A DNA stretch of 64,000 nt from Clostridia bacterium. Its GTDB lineage: Bacteria; Bacillota; Clostridia; Oscillospirales; Acutalibacteraceae. Below are positions 1-8,601 of the stretch, piece by piece. A program made the translations under genes and the position numbers. The notes beneath the pieces are model-generated. The model had not been told where the DNA came from, did no database searches, and saw nothing but the letters and a program-made list of their open reading frames with translations. Position 1 is the stretch's first letter. Each line of letters begins with the position of its first letter. The DNA lies in NCBI GenBank assembly GCA_017548045.1, contig JAFYNR010000003.1, positions 25,838-89,837 on the forward strand, given 5' to 3'.

Positions 1-312
1 AGCGAAATTATAAGCAATACACTCAAGAGTTGATACTCCCGCACAAGGAATATTATCGCACATTGCAAGGCCTTTAACCGCCGCAACACCGATTCTGATA
101 CCGGTAAATGAACCGGGACCTGCATTGACGCAGATTGCATCAATGTCCTTCAGGGTAAGATCAACCTGTGAAAGTGCATTTTCAACCATAGGCATAAGAG
201 TTCTGCTGTGAGTCAGTGCATTGTTGACAAAGCATTCGCTTATCAATCTGCCGTTTTCGGCAACCGCAACGCCTGCGGATTTCGCCGACGAATCAACCGC
301 CAGTATTTTCAA
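1..312 (-). CDS. tsaB: TsaB, tRNA threonylcarbamoyladenosine biosynthesis protein (partial, 3' end cut by window)
   Basis: TsaB is the inactive-ASKHA partner of TsaD in making N6-threonylcarbamoyl-A37 on ANN-decoding tRNAs in the cytoplasm. The visible N-terminal 104 codons read LKILAVDSSAKSAGVAVAEN and then contain GPGSFTGIRIG, the family hallmark of the TsaB fold. The start is taken as TTG at 312, giving a 20-nt overlap with the end of tsaE, so the two are translationally coupled. The rest of the gene lies beyond base 1. The identification is firm. The start is likely, because no ATG lies in frame between it and the conserved VDSS segment. Confidence 0.9.
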   Translation of the reverse strand, partial: MKILAVDSSAKSAGVAVAENGRLISECFVNNALTHSRTLMPMVENALSQVDLTLKDIDAICVNAGPGSFTGIRIGVAAVKGLAMCDNIPCAGVSTLECIAYNFA

Positions 313-739
313 GGAATTCAGCTCCAATTATTTCAATATTTCTTTCATCCGGATTTTCCGTTTTTGTTATGGTGACTCTGACACAGTCATCGGGCAGAAT
401 TGCCTCAATATTTTCGCTCCATTCAATAATAAGGCATCCGCCTGCATCAAGATAATCAAAATAGCCGGTGGAGTAAAGGTCATCCCAACCGGAAATACGG
501 TACATATCAAAATGATAAAGGGTTCTCTTATCGCCTCTGTATTCGTTTACCAGCGCAAACGTGGGGCTGCTTACGTCGCAGAAAATCCCCATTCCTCTCG
601 TAAAGCCTCTGGTGAAAGCCGTTTTGCCCGCACCAAGGTCGCCGAACATTGCAACAACCGAACCGTCTTTAATATTTTTGCCCAGCATTTCACCGATTTT
701 TTCGGTTTCGGCAGGGCTTTGCGTCTTAAAAATAGCCAT
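293..739 (-). CDS. tsaE: TsaE, tRNA threonylcarbamoyladenosine biosynthesis ATPase
   Basis: TsaE is the small P-loop ATPase that cycles the TsaB-TsaD complex during t6A synthesis. The protein has the Walker A sequence GDLGAGKTAF about 30 residues from the start and the family segment SSPTFALVNEY, and its 148 residues are normal for TsaE. I chose ATG at 739 because MAIFKTQ aligns with typical N-termini and has a GGTGG 5 nt upstream. An in-frame GTG at 766 has a better-looking AGGAAG 6 nt upstream and would add nine residues, so the start is not settled. The gene overlaps tsaB and follows the terminator of the upstream phosphodiesterase gene. Confidence 0.9.
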   Translation of the reverse strand: MAIFKTQSPAETEKIGEMLGKNIKDGSVVAMFGDLGAGKTAFTRGFTRGMGIFCDVSSPTFALVNEYRGDKRTLYHFDMYRISGWDDLYSTGYFDYLDAGGCLIIEWSENIEAILPDDCVRVTITKTENPDERNIEIIGAEFLENTGG

Positions 740-800
740 AGTTACCACCGTATAGGAGTATAGCACATTTATCTTCCTATTTCAACAATTATAATCAAAA

Positions 801-828
801 AATTCCCGACTCAAAAAAGCCGGGAATT
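801..828 (-). terminator. Rho-independent terminator of the glycerophosphodiesterase gene
   Basis: An AATTCCCG/CGGGAATT stem with a 12-nt loop is followed, in minus-strand reading, by a run of six T. It lies just after the stop of the phosphodiesterase gene and before tsaE. Confidence 0.75.
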
Positions 829-836
829 CACCTGTA

Positions 837-1601
837 TTATCCTTCAAATCTTTCAACAAGCGCATTTACCATCTGAGGCACGTCGGTAATAAGACCGTCA
901 ACACCCATTTTGAGGAGTTTATTGACTGTTTCGGGCTTGTTTACCGTCCACACGTTAACCTTTATACCGTGCTTATGAAGTCTCTTTACATAGATTTTTG
1001 TAACGCTTAAGAAATGGGGGTGAAGATAATCTGCTTTGATTTTCTTAGCAAATTCAACATAACCGAACAGCATCTGCTTGTAGAAATGAGTTTTATTGGG
1101 TGCGTAGAGATAACCCGTTTTGCACTGAGGGTCAACGTTTTTACACTCAATAAGCACGTTATGGTCAAAGCTCGAAATAAGAAGCTTATCGAAAAGATTA
1201 TGTGCCTTAACCGCATCAATCGTTTTTGCTACGATTTCCATATTGCCGTCACGGGGAGGCTTTATTTCGATATTCATTATTTCAATGTCAGCACTCTCGC
1301 AAAGGGTAAGGAATTCTTCGAGCGTGGGAATTTTCGTACCCGTAAACTTCTCGTGAAAATAAGCACCGAAATCGTATTTGAGAAGTTCCTCATAGGTAAG
1401 CTCGTTGATATCACCCTGACCGCTTGACGTTTCGTCAATGGTATAGTTATGACACACAACAGGCACTCCGTCTTTTGAAAGATGGATATCTGTTTCAAAG
1501 CCGTCAACACCTATTTCTATTGACTTTTCGAAGGCGGGAAGAGTATTCTGCGGCGCTTCTCTGTTGGCACCTCTGTGAGAAATAACCTTACATTTTGACA
1601 T
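837..1601 (-). CDS. Glycerophosphodiester phosphodiesterase
   Basis: This GDPD-family TIM-barrel enzyme hydrolyses glycerophosphodiesters to sn-glycerol 3-phosphate and an alcohol. There is no signal peptide, so it is probably cytosolic. Family motifs are visible: HRGANREAPQNT near residue 9 (catalytic His), ETDIHLSKDG and CHN (metal and catalytic residues), and NIEIKPP. The C-terminal GVDGLITDVP is also typical. The start is ATG 1601, with AAGGA 8 nt upstream; an upstream ATG at 1610 would sit almost on that ribosome site. The product is 254 residues, normal for UgpQ-type enzymes. A TTGCAA/TAAAAT promoter lies upstream and a hairpin terminator follows, so it appears monocistronic. Confidence 0.9.
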   Translation of the reverse strand: MSKCKVISHRGANREAPQNTLPAFEKSIEIGVDGFETDIHLSKDGVPVVCHNYTIDETSSGQGDINELTYEELLKYDFGAYFHEKFTGTKIPTLEEFLTLCESADIEIMNIEIKPPRDGNMEIVAKTIDAVKAHNLFDKLLISSFDHNVLIECKNVDPQCKTGYLYAPNKTHFYKQMLFGYVEFAKKIKADYLHPHFLSVTKIYVKRLHKHGIKVNVWTVNKPETVNKLLKMGVDGLITDVPQMVNALVERFEG

Positions 1602-1635
1602 TTCAATCATCCTTAACGTATATTTTTACCAGCCC

Positions 1636-1664
1636 ATTTTAACAGAAATAACAGTTATTTGCAA
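1636..1664 (-). promoter_or_regulatory. Promoter of the glycerophosphodiesterase gene
   Basis: In minus-strand reading, TTGCAA (1664-1659) and TAAAAT (1641-1636) are separated by 17 bp, about 35 bp upstream of the start. It is divergent from the araA promoter. Confidence 0.55.
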
Positions 1665-1690
1665 GATGGAATTTGTAACGTCAAGTTTTC

Positions 1691-1719
1691 TTGACATAAG
1701 CTGATTCAAATGTTAATAT
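1691..1719 (+). promoter_or_regulatory. Promoter of araA
   Basis: A consensus TTGACA (1691-1696) and TAATAT (1714-1719) are separated by 17 bp. This predicts a transcript start near 1726 and a short leader of about 24 nt. No cre-like or AraR-like operator was recognised by eye. Confidence 0.65.
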
Positions 1720-1749
1720 TGAACTATATTATAACAGAGGGTGATTTTT

Positions 1750-3225
1750 ATGTACATGGAAAACTATGAATTTTGGTTTGTTGTGGGAAGTCAGTTCCTT
1801 TACGGACCCGAGGTTCTTGACACCGTTGCCGAAAGAGCTGCGGAAATGGCTGAAAAAATGAACGAAAGCGGTCTGCTTCCCTGCAAGGTTGTCTATAAAG
1901 TAACCGCAAAAACATCGGAAGAAATCAGCGAAGTTGTAAAAGAAGCAAACTTCAATGACAGATGTGCAGGTATCATTACCTGGATGCACACCTTCTCCCC
2001 TTCAAAGATGTGGCTCAACGGTCTTAAAAATCTGCAGAAGCCTTACTGCCACTTTGCAACACAGTACAACAGAGATATCCCCAACGAAGAAATAGATATG
2101 GACTTTATGAACCTTAACCAGGCCGCACACGGTGACAGAGAGCACGGCTTTATTGCCGCAAGACTCCGCACCCCCCGTAAGGTTATTATGGGTTACTGGC
2201 AGGATGAAAGAGTTCTCAACGAGCTTGGCAAGTGGATGCGTTCCGCAGTAGGTGCCGCATTCTCAAAGCAGCTTAAGGTTATGCGATTCGGTGACAATAT
2301 GAGAAACGTTGCTGTTACCGAAGGCGATAAGGTAGGCGTTCAGGAAGTTCTCGGTTGGGAGGTCAACACCTGGCCCGTAGGCACACTGGTTGAATATATC
2401 AACGCCGTAACAGAAGCCGAAGTTGACGCACTTATGGCTGAATATGCTGAAAAATATGAATTTGCGACAGATAATATTGATGCTGTGCGCTATCAGGCAA
2501 AAGAAGAAATTGCAATCAAAAAGATGATGGACGAACAGGGTTGCAAGGCCTTTACAAACACTTTTGAGGACCTTTACGGAATGGAGCAGCTTCCCGGTCT
2601 TGCAAGCCAGCGTATTATGGAGCAGGGCTACGGCTACGGCGGCGAAGGCGACTGGAAGGTTTCGGCAATGACCGCAGTTATGAAGGCAATGACCGAAGGT
2701 ATGAGCGGCGGCACTGCTTTTATGGAGGATTACACTTACAACCTTGCACCCGGTGCGGAATACTCACTCGGCGCTCATATGCTTGAAGTATGCCCCACAC
2801 TTGCCGCAGATAAACCCAGAATTGAAGTTCATCCTCTCGGCATCGGCGGAAAGAGCGACCCTGCAAGACTTGTGTTTGAAGGCAAGGCAGGCAGTGCAAT
2901 CGTGGTCAGCCTTGTTGATATGGGTGGCAGACTGAGAATGATTTGCCAGGATATTGAATGTGTAAAGCCTATTCTTCCTATGCCCAATCTTCCCGTTGCA
3001 AGAGTTATGTGGCGCGCAATGCCCGACCTTTGCACAGGCGCAAAATGCTGGATTATTGCGGGCGGTGCACATCACACCGTGCTTTCATACGATGCAGATG
3101 CAGAAATGATGCGTGACTTCGCAAGAATTATGGATATTGAATTCGTTCACATAAGCAAAGACACAACTCCCGAAAAGCTTGAAAACGAGCTTTTCCTTAA
3201 CGAACTTGCAAGAAAACTCAAATAA
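1750..3225 (+). CDS. araA: L-arabinose isomerase
   Basis: AraA interconverts L-arabinose and L-ribulose in the cytoplasm and needs a divalent metal, usually Mn. The 491-residue protein matches the family from end to end: FWFVVGSQFLYG at the N-terminus, WMHTFSPSKMW, and the metal and catalytic region containing LEVCP, EVHPLGIGGK and GGAHHTVLS, which carry the conserved Glu and His ligands. The start is ATG 1750, with GAGG 9 nt upstream; ATG 1756 is possible. It has its own promoter and is followed by a weak hairpin. Neither araB nor araD is in this window, so the rest of the pathway must be elsewhere. A GH43-like enzyme and a beta-helix protein nearby could supply arabinose. Confidence 0.96.
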   Translation: MYMENYEFWFVVGSQFLYGPEVLDTVAERAAEMAEKMNESGLLPCKVVYKVTAKTSEEISEVVKEANFNDRCAGIITWMHTFSPSKMWLNGLKNLQKPYCHFATQYNRDIPNEEIDMDFMNLNQAAHGDREHGFIAARLRTPRKVIMGYWQDERVLNELGKWMRSAVGAAFSKQLKVMRFGDNMRNVAVTEGDKVGVQEVLGWEVNTWPVGTLVEYINAVTEAEVDALMAEYAEKYEFATDNIDAVRYQAKEEIAIKKMMDEQGCKAFTNTFEDLYGMEQLPGLASQRIMEQGYGYGGEGDWKVSAMTAVMKAMTEGMSGGTAFMEDYTYNLAPGAEYSLGAHMLEVCPTLAADKPRIEVHPLGIGGKSDPARLVFEGKAGSAIVVSLVDMGGRLRMICQDIECVKPILPMPNLPVARVMWRAMPDLCTGAKCWIIAGGAHHTVLSYDADAEMMRDFARIMDIEFVHISKDTTPEKLENELFLNELARKLK

Positions 3226-3230
3226 ACCAT

Positions 3231-3259
3231 AAAGAGCCTCACGTATAATGAGGCTCTTT
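3231..3259 (+). terminator. Hairpin after araA (weak terminator or processing site)
   Basis: A perfect 11-bp AAAGAGCCTCA/TGAGGCTCTTT stem with a 7-nt loop, but little T-tract beyond the stem. The next gene starts only 24 nt downstream with no visible promoter, so partial read-through from araA is likely. Confidence 0.5.
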
Positions 3260-3282
3260 GATTCAGAAATAACGGTGATCAT

Positions 3283-5442
3283 ATGGAAATGATTTTCACA
3301 AGATTAACGGCTGTATTTATGTCATTGATTACTTGGTTCAATGTTGTGTTTTTTCCTCAGAATATTGAAGGAATTTTCACAGAACCCGATGAAGAAATTG
3401 TTCAGACCCAATTTGATGAAGGCAAATTCATTATGGGGGAATTTGATATTGTCGTTGCGCCAAACGGTGACGATTCAAACCCCGGCACGCAGGAATTACC
3501 TTTAAAAACACCCGAAGGTGCAAAAGAAAAAGCAAAAGAGCTTGTCGGTGTTACTGATAATACTGTTACGGTATGGTTCAGAGAAGGCACTTATATTCTG
3601 ACCGGACCTCTCAATTTCACATCGGAAGACCTTAGCAACGTTACATACCGTTCATATCCCGACGAAGAAGTTTCGTTCACAGGCGCAAAGGAAATTTCAG
3701 GCTGGAATGAAACCGTGATAAACGGTGTCAAGGCTTTTGTGACTGATGTACCTATGGAAAACGAAAACGATTATTTTCACTCACTTTTCAAAGGAAGTAA
3801 AAGACTTTCACGCCCCAATTATCCCAAAGAGGGATTGTTACAGGTAGCCGATCCCAAAACAGACGAGGCAACGGTACCTGAAAATGAAGCGCAGTTTTTT
3901 ACAAAATCTGTTGTCTTCTATGCAAAACCCGGTGATGTTCTTGACTTTGCAAATGTTAAAGATGTTTCCGTAAGAATTATGCATTTCTGGTGCGATGAGC
4001 TTCTTCCTCTTAATTCGGTTAACCCTGAAACGGGCAGAATAGAAACAAGAAAACCCACGGCAATGACAATAAGGGTTGAAGATAATTATGTTTTTGAAAA
4101 TGTGAAAGAAGCACTTTCTCTTCCCGGCGAGTGGTATCTTGACCGCACAGAGGAAAAGCTTTACTATATTCCCGAAGACGGCGATACCGTTGATAACACC
4201 GTCCTTTACGCAGGCATTACAGAAAAACTTATGAACATTGATGGTACGGAGAACATTTCATTCCAAGGTATAAATTTTGAAAATACCGACTGGGATTATG
4301 TCGGAAAAGACGGCTCATTTTCAGGAAAGGTTTTCAACGAGTCACACCCCTTATATAAAAACATTGAGTACGGCGCAACTCATCCGCAGGCAGCGTTTGA
4401 AACTCCTTCTGCAATCAATATCACCTCTTCATCCGAAATCAACTTTACAGATTGCCGTTTTGAAAACATTTCAAACACTGCAATAAAGTTTGATAAAGCG
4501 GCAACAGACTGCAAAATTACGAGCTGCATGTTCAACGAAATCGGTGCAAACGCAGTGTTTATCCACGGCGATTTTGTTGTTCCTGCATCAACCCGTAACA
4601 TTGATGTAGTTGATTGTCATATAAGTAGCTATGGCAGAATTTTCAACAATGCAATCGGAATTCTTCTGACCCATGCAATCGATTGCGACCTTACAAATAA
4701 TGAAATTCATGACGGCTGGTACACAGGAATTTCAGTCGGCTGGAACTGGGGATATTCACCCAACTCTACCAATAACATAAAAATCTGTGATAACCTTATC
4801 TATGATATCGGTAACGGTTGGCTTTCCGATATGGGAGCGATTTACACTCTGGGAATTCAGCCGGACACGGTTATCAGCGGAAATGTTATCTACAATGTGG
4901 GCTGTGACGAAGGCAGATATGGTTACGGCGGATGGGGCATATATCTTGACGAAGGTTCAAGCGGTATGCTTGTTGAAAATAACCTTGTTTATGATTGCTC
5001 ATCCCAAACTTTCCATCAGCATTACGGCAAGGATAACGTTATCAGAAACAATATATTTGCCTTCGGCGGTGACGGCGCATTCAGAATCACCAGAAATGAA
5101 GAACATAATTCGCTTACTCTTTCGAACAACATTCTCGTTACCGACAATGCAACAATGTATGCTCTTACAACCGACCCGGATTGGTTTGTTGACGACAGCA
5201 ATCTCTACTGGGATTATAAACACGGAGGTAATGTTTATTCAGGCGATTCAATGAACTTCTTTGAAAGAAAGTCTCTTGTGATAATGACCGCAAGGGGCTA
5301 CTACAAAAACGCTGTTTTCGCTGACCCTCTGTTCAGAGATGCCCAGAGCAGAGATTTTACTCTTGCCGATAACAGCCCTGCACTTGATACAGGCTTCAAG
5401 CCCTTCAGTTACAGCGCAGGAACGTTAACAAAATTCAATTAA
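3283..5442 (+). CDS. Right-handed parallel beta-helix carbohydrate-active protein (GH141-like)
   Basis: This 719-residue protein starts with a hydrophobic segment (residues about 5-30) that looks like a signal anchor or signal peptide, so it is probably exported. Near residue 57 VVAPNGDDSNPGT opens a pectate-lyase-like fold. After a middle region with EWYLDRTEEKLYYIPEDGD come many short repeats rich in I-x-N-N and I-x-D-N steps (residues about 310-640), the pattern of stacked beta-helix coils. The layout resembles glycoside hydrolases of the GH141 type (fucosidase/xylanase), but I cannot assign a substrate or catalytic residues. It sits after araA without its own promoter, which suggests a role on arabinose- or fucose-containing plant glycans. 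Confidence 0.75.
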   Translation: MEMIFTRLTAVFMSLITWFNVVFFPQNIEGIFTEPDEEIVQTQFDEGKFIMGEFDIVVAPNGDDSNPGTQELPLKTPEGAKEKAKELVGVTDNTVTVWFREGTYILTGPLNFTSEDLSNVTYRSYPDEEVSFTGAKEISGWNETVINGVKAFVTDVPMENENDYFHSLFKGSKRLSRPNYPKEGLLQVADPKTDEATVPENEAQFFTKSVVFYAKPGDVLDFANVKDVSVRIMHFWCDELLPLNSVNPETGRIETRKPTAMTIRVEDNYVFENVKEALSLPGEWYLDRTEEKLYYIPEDGDTVDNTVLYAGITEKLMNIDGTENISFQGINFENTDWDYVGKDGSFSGKVFNESHPLYKNIEYGATHPQAAFETPSAINITSSSEINFTDCRFENISNTAIKFDKAATDCKITSCMFNEIGANAVFIHGDFVVPASTRNIDVVDCHISSYGRIFNNAIGILLTHAIDCDLTNNEIHDGWYTGISVGWNWGYSPNSTNNIKICDNLIYDIGNGWLSDMGAIYTLGIQPDTVISGNVIYNVGCDEGRYGYGGWGIYLDEGSSGMLVENNLVYDCSSQTFHQHYGKDNVIRNNIFAFGGDGAFRITRNEEHNSLTLSNNILVTDNATMYALTTDPDWFVDDSNLYWDYKHGGNVYSGDSMNFFERKSLVIMTARGYYKNAVFADPLFRDAQSRDFTLADNSPALDTGFKPFSYSAGTLTKFN

Positions 5443-5446
5443 AAAG

Positions 5447-5480
5447 AACCCCGTAAGCTTGAAGATAAGCTTACGGGGTT
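5447..5480. terminator. Bidirectional terminator between convergent genes
   Basis: A 14-bp perfect stem (AACCCCGTAAGCTT and its complement) with a 6-nt loop lies between the beta-helix gene (+) and the MFS gene (-). T-rich stretches flank it in both readings. Confidence 0.85.
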
Positions 5481-5496
5481 TGTTTTATGTTCGGTT

Positions 5497-6948
5497 TTAA
5501 TCCCACTCACTGCCGGTGACAGTATCCATATCAATTCCCTTTGTATCGTGGGTTTTACGCACAAGCGCAAAGAATGCGGCAATGAAGCCGGGAACGAGAA
5601 GCGCAAAGCTGACAACTCCCGTAACACTGTTGCCGAGTATGGTAATAAGCGGCAGACTGATAATATAAGAAATTGCAACACCGATGGCAGTAACAATAAA
5701 CTGTGCTGACATCGTTGATGAACGAAGGTTTGTAGGCGATGATTCGCCTATCATCATAATCAGAACGTCGTTTGTTGAATAGTAACTGCCTATGCAGGCA
5801 CCGCAAAGGAAGCCTACAAGATATGGATTCCAGGCCATTCTTGAGCCTATTGAGAAACCGATAAACGCAAGCAGACAGTTGATTGCCGTTGTGATTGCAG
5901 CCGCTTTTCTGCCCTTTGAATCGGAAATGAAGCCCATTATAACCTGAGAAACCGCACAACCTACCGGAAACATAAACAATGCTGTTGTTACGGAACCTAC
6001 GCTGACGAAGTTCATTACTTCATCACCCAACGAAGCAAACATACCGTTTGCTATGTAATTCTGAGCATAACCGTACGACATAATAACCTGGTAATTGATT
6101 GTTCCGATAAAGCCGAGATTTGCAAGTGCGGACGTAATATAAAGCCAGCGAAGCTGATTGTGCTTCCACGCAAATTTGAGTGCGTGGATAAGACCGCCCT
6201 GAGCATTTTCCGAGCTTTTGCGTGCTTTTTCGGCTTCGCGTTCTTCATCCGTCATTTTAAGATAACGCAGACGTGAATCGATAAATGAGTCCGTTTCTCT
6301 GGCTGTAACCAAAGCAATAAGTGCCGTAACAACACCAACAACCGCAGGCACAAAGTAAACAAGACGCCACTGGGTTGCATCCTGCATAAGAGTTCTTCTC
6401 ATAAACGGGATAAGCATAACCGCCATATTTGCAAAGAACTTTATGGATGAATATATCCTTGCTCTGTGCTTTGACGGTGAAGACTCCATAATGTAGACAA
6501 CGTGCATATCGTGAGGCACGAAAAACTGAACCAGCACGGCACCAATAAAATAAAGGAAAAGGTTATTTGAAAGGAAAATAACCAGCATTGCAAGGCTCAT
6601 TCCGAAGGTGTTTATCAAAAGGAATTTACGCCTGCCCCAACGGTCGGCAAGAGGTCGGTAAAGCAGACCCAGTGCCTGAAACGGCACAACGAGAATTGAG
6701 AGAATATCAAGCAAACCTACGGAGCTTTCACCGAAATTTGAAAACAGGTCATTGGCAATCTCTGTTTTCATAAGTGTACCTATCTGCGATGCAATTTCAT
6801 CGGTTGCATAGATAAGCGAAATAATAAGAACAAGATAAGCAAAATATGTTTTCTTTTTGGGTCTTGCCTTTTCTTTTTCCCATTTCAGAATTTCTTTTTC
6901 TCTTTTTAACTGAATTTTCCGAAGCTTTTCGGTTGTCATTTCTTTCAA
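5497..6948 (-). CDS. MFS transporter (sugar-porter-like)
   Basis: A 12-helix major facilitator membrane protein of about 483 residues. It has a Lys/Glu-rich cytoplasmic N-terminus and the MFS loop motif ADRWGRRK between helices 2 and 3; a related motif, ISDSKGRK, lies in the second half. The substrate cannot be read from the sequence. The start is uncertain: TTG 6948 has AGGTG 5 nt upstream, ATG 6939 (MTTEKL) is further from that site, and GTG 6957 overlaps it. The gene ends against a bidirectional terminator and is preceded by the terminator of the sdpI-like gene, so it is probably monocistronic. Confidence 0.85.
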   Translation of the reverse strand: MKEMTTEKLRKIQLKREKEILKWEKEKARPKKKTYFAYLVLIISLIYATDEIASQIGTLMKTEIANDLFSNFGESSVGLLDILSILVVPFQALGLLYRPLADRWGRRKFLLINTFGMSLAMLVIFLSNNLFLYFIGAVLVQFFVPHDMHVVYIMESSPSKHRARIYSSIKFFANMAVMLIPFMRRTLMQDATQWRLVYFVPAVVGVVTALIALVTARETDSFIDSRLRYLKMTDEEREAEKARKSSENAQGGLIHALKFAWKHNQLRWLYITSALANLGFIGTINYQVIMSYGYAQNYIANGMFASLGDEVMNFVSVGSVTTALFMFPVGCAVSQVIMGFISDSKGRKAAAITTAINCLLAFIGFSIGSRMAWNPYLVGFLCGACIGSYYSTNDVLIMMIGESSPTNLRSSTMSAQFIVTAIGVAISYIISLPLITILGNSVTGVVSFALLVPGFIAAFFALVRKTHDTKGIDMDTVTGSEWD

Positions 6949-6976
6949 ACCTGTCACCTCACAATGAATTTAGACA

Positions 6977-7006
6977 ATTATATCACATACCGCAACAAAA
7001 AAGCAA
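6977..7006 (-). promoter_or_regulatory. Probable promoter of the MFS gene
   Basis: In minus reading, TTGCTT (7006-7001) and TATAAT (6982-6977) are 18 bp apart. The -35 overlaps the T-tract of the preceding terminator. Confidence 0.45.
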
Positions 7007-7029
7007 CTCGGAATTAAAACTCCGAGTTG
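7004..7029 (-). terminator. Terminator of the sdpR-sdpI-like operon
   Basis: A CAACTCGGA/TCCGAGTTG stem with an 8-nt loop followed on the minus strand by six T, immediately after the sdpI-like stop codon. Confidence 0.8.
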
Positions 7030-7036
7030 TTCCTTT

Positions 7037-8134
7037 TCAATTCATTTTCCCGATTATATCGTTATATATTTCACGGGTCTTGTCATCATTCTCTCCGCCA
7101 AGAACAAGAATATTTCCGTCATCCTCAATAACGATGCAAAGCTTACTTTTGACGTAGGTATATCTTGTATATTTTCCGAATTCATCATTTGTAAAAGTTC
7201 CGAGCAAAAGTTTTGCAGAATTAAAACCGTTTGTTTTCATTCCGGATTTTACATTATCGCGAAGAACAATACTGTCAATATCTTCATATTTAACGGATAT
7301 ATCGCTCCAATAATCGGCATTTATTTCAACGGCGGTATCCCCGCAGACAATTTCAACATCTCCCGTTCTCATTAATACAAACGAAAAAATGAGTATCAGG
7401 GAAACAACTATCGCTGAAATAACTATTGCCTTTTTGCTGTATCCTCCCCACGGTGCGGTTTTTTGGGGGATAAAATCTCCGCTTGCAAGCATTTTGCGGT
7501 AAATTGAATATGAATAAACCGTAGGTACAATTGCCGCAACAGCTATTGATGTAACCATAACGGGAATTACGAACTTCAACGGCAGGAAAGCAGCAGCAAT
7601 CATGATAAGACCGCATATGAACCACACAATGCCGCCCAGACGGTGGGTTTTATTCCAGTTTTCTTCGTTTTCGAGTGTCCATTTTATTTTTATTCCCAAG
7701 GTGAAATTCTGCTTACATTTGGGAAGATAATTACCGATAACGCAAAAAAGCAAACCCAGAAGCAAAAAACACACAGTCATTACGTTTGCAACGTCAGACT
7801 CCTTTTCAAAAGAAGTAAAATACATCGAGCCGCTTAAAAGCCAGGTGATTACGGGAACAATCCAAAGCACTATTTTCTGCATCTTCGGATTTTGATTTTT
7901 ATTTCTCTTATCTCTGTCAGTTACAATAACGCAAATCCAATGAATCACAAGAAGAATAAGCGGTATTCCGAAAACTGCAAAGGCCTTTGAAGCAACACCG
8001 TTACCGGTTCCCGCAACGTTCCAATGAATTACCATTGTATCGGGCAATTTGTCCCACAGAATCACACCTGCAACAATCGGCATAAGAACTGCAATTGATG
8101 AAAGTGCCAAGGTAATCTTGTTATTTTTAATCAT
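7037..8134 (-). CDS. SdpI-like immunity/DUF1648 membrane protein
   Basis: This 365-residue integral membrane protein has about seven predicted helices. The DUF1648 signature near residue 30 (KLPDTMVIHWNVAGTGNG) is typical of the SdpI family. In Bacillus subtilis, SdpI gives immunity to the SdpC killing factor and tethers SdpR at the membrane. After the last helix (residue about 255) a soluble domain of roughly 105 residues resembles bacterial PH-like domains. The gene overlaps the upstream ArsR-type regulator by 8 nt, and its AAAGGAG ribosome site lies inside that gene. No sdpC-like toxin gene is nearby, so it may protect against a neighbour's toxin or sense membrane stress. Confidence 0.8.
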   Translation of the reverse strand: MIKNNKITLALSSIAVLMPIVAGVILWDKLPDTMVIHWNVAGTGNGVASKAFAVFGIPLILLVIHWICVIVTDRDKRNKNQNPKMQKIVLWIVPVITWLLSGSMYFTSFEKESDVANVMTVCFLLLGLLFCVIGNYLPKCKQNFTLGIKIKWTLENEENWNKTHRLGGIVWFICGLIMIAAAFLPLKFVIPVMVTSIAVAAIVPTVYSYSIYRKMLASGDFIPQKTAPWGGYSKKAIVISAIVVSLILIFSFVLMRTGDVEIVCGDTAVEINADYWSDISVKYEDIDSIVLRDNVKSGMKTNGFNSAKLLLGTFTNDEFGKYTRYTYVKSKLCIVIEDDGNILVLGGENDDKTREIYNDIIGKMN

Positions 8135-8402
8135 TATTGTTCTCTCCTTTCAGATCGGAAATCCAAAGCATAATTTCTTCAAGAACCGATGCATTAAGCT
8201 CGTAATAAATATATTTCCCCTCTCTTGTGTCGCGTATTAAATCCGCATCTTTAAGAACCGAAAGATGACGTGACACTGATGCTCCCGTGACGGGAAATTT
8301 TTCGGATATATCTCCTGCCGACATTCTGCCGCTTTTAAGCATATTGAGAATTTCACGGCGGATGGGATCGGCAAGAGCCTTGAGAGTATTATTGATTCCC
8401 AA
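8127..8402 (-). CDS. ArsR/SdpR-family winged-helix autorepressor
   Basis: A 91-residue winged-helix regulator. ALADPIRREILNMLKSG is the ArsR-family opening; GASVSRHLSVLKDADLI is the recognition helix and REGKYIYYEL the wing. It lacks the metal-binding cysteines of true ArsR, as in SdpR. The start is TTG 8402, supported by AAAGGAG with an 8-nt spacer; no ATG fits. It is the first gene of an operon with the SdpI-like protein. A perfect 13-bp inverted repeat lies just upstream, overlapping the predicted transcription start, so autorepression is very likely. By analogy the membrane partner would relieve repression by sequestering this protein, which is inference. Confidence 0.88.
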   Translation of the reverse strand: MGINNTLKALADPIRREILNMLKSGRMSAGDISEKFPVTGASVSRHLSVLKDADLIRDTREGKYIYYELNASVLEEIMLWISDLKGENNND

Positions 8403-8420
8403 GCAATCATCTCCTTTTGT

Positions 8421-8449
8421 CGCTTAACATTTAACCTAAATGTTAAGCG
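8421..8449 (-). promoter_or_regulatory. Operator: perfect 13-bp inverted repeat upstream of the sdpR-like gene
   Basis: CGCTTAACATTTA and its exact complement are separated by ACC. The site lies between the -10 element and the ribosome binding site, where a bound repressor would block transcription. Confidence 0.75.
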
Positions 8450-8450
8450 T

Positions 8451-8479
8451 ATGATATCACATTATTCATCGGTTGTCAA
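8451..8479 (-). promoter_or_regulatory. Promoter of the sdpR-sdpI-like operon
   Basis: In minus reading, consensus TTGACA (8479-8474) and TATCAT (8456-8451) are 17 bp apart, directly abutting the palindromic operator. Confidence 0.75.
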
Positions 8480-8497
8480 TACGGTTACAAAAAATTT

Positions 8498-8521
8498 ACC
8501 CCGAAGCAAAATCTTCGGGGT
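8498..8521 (-). terminator. Terminator downstream of the GH43-like gene
   Basis: ACCCCGAAG/CTTCGGGGT stem, 6-nt loop, then AAATTTTTT in minus reading. It lies about 80 nt beyond the stop of the GH43-like gene. Confidence 0.75.
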
Positions 8522-8601
8522 GGTTATCTACTGTATGCATAAGCAATTTCCAGAAACTAATTTTTGATTTATGACGTTTCACAAAAATAATTCTTGTAAT
8601 A

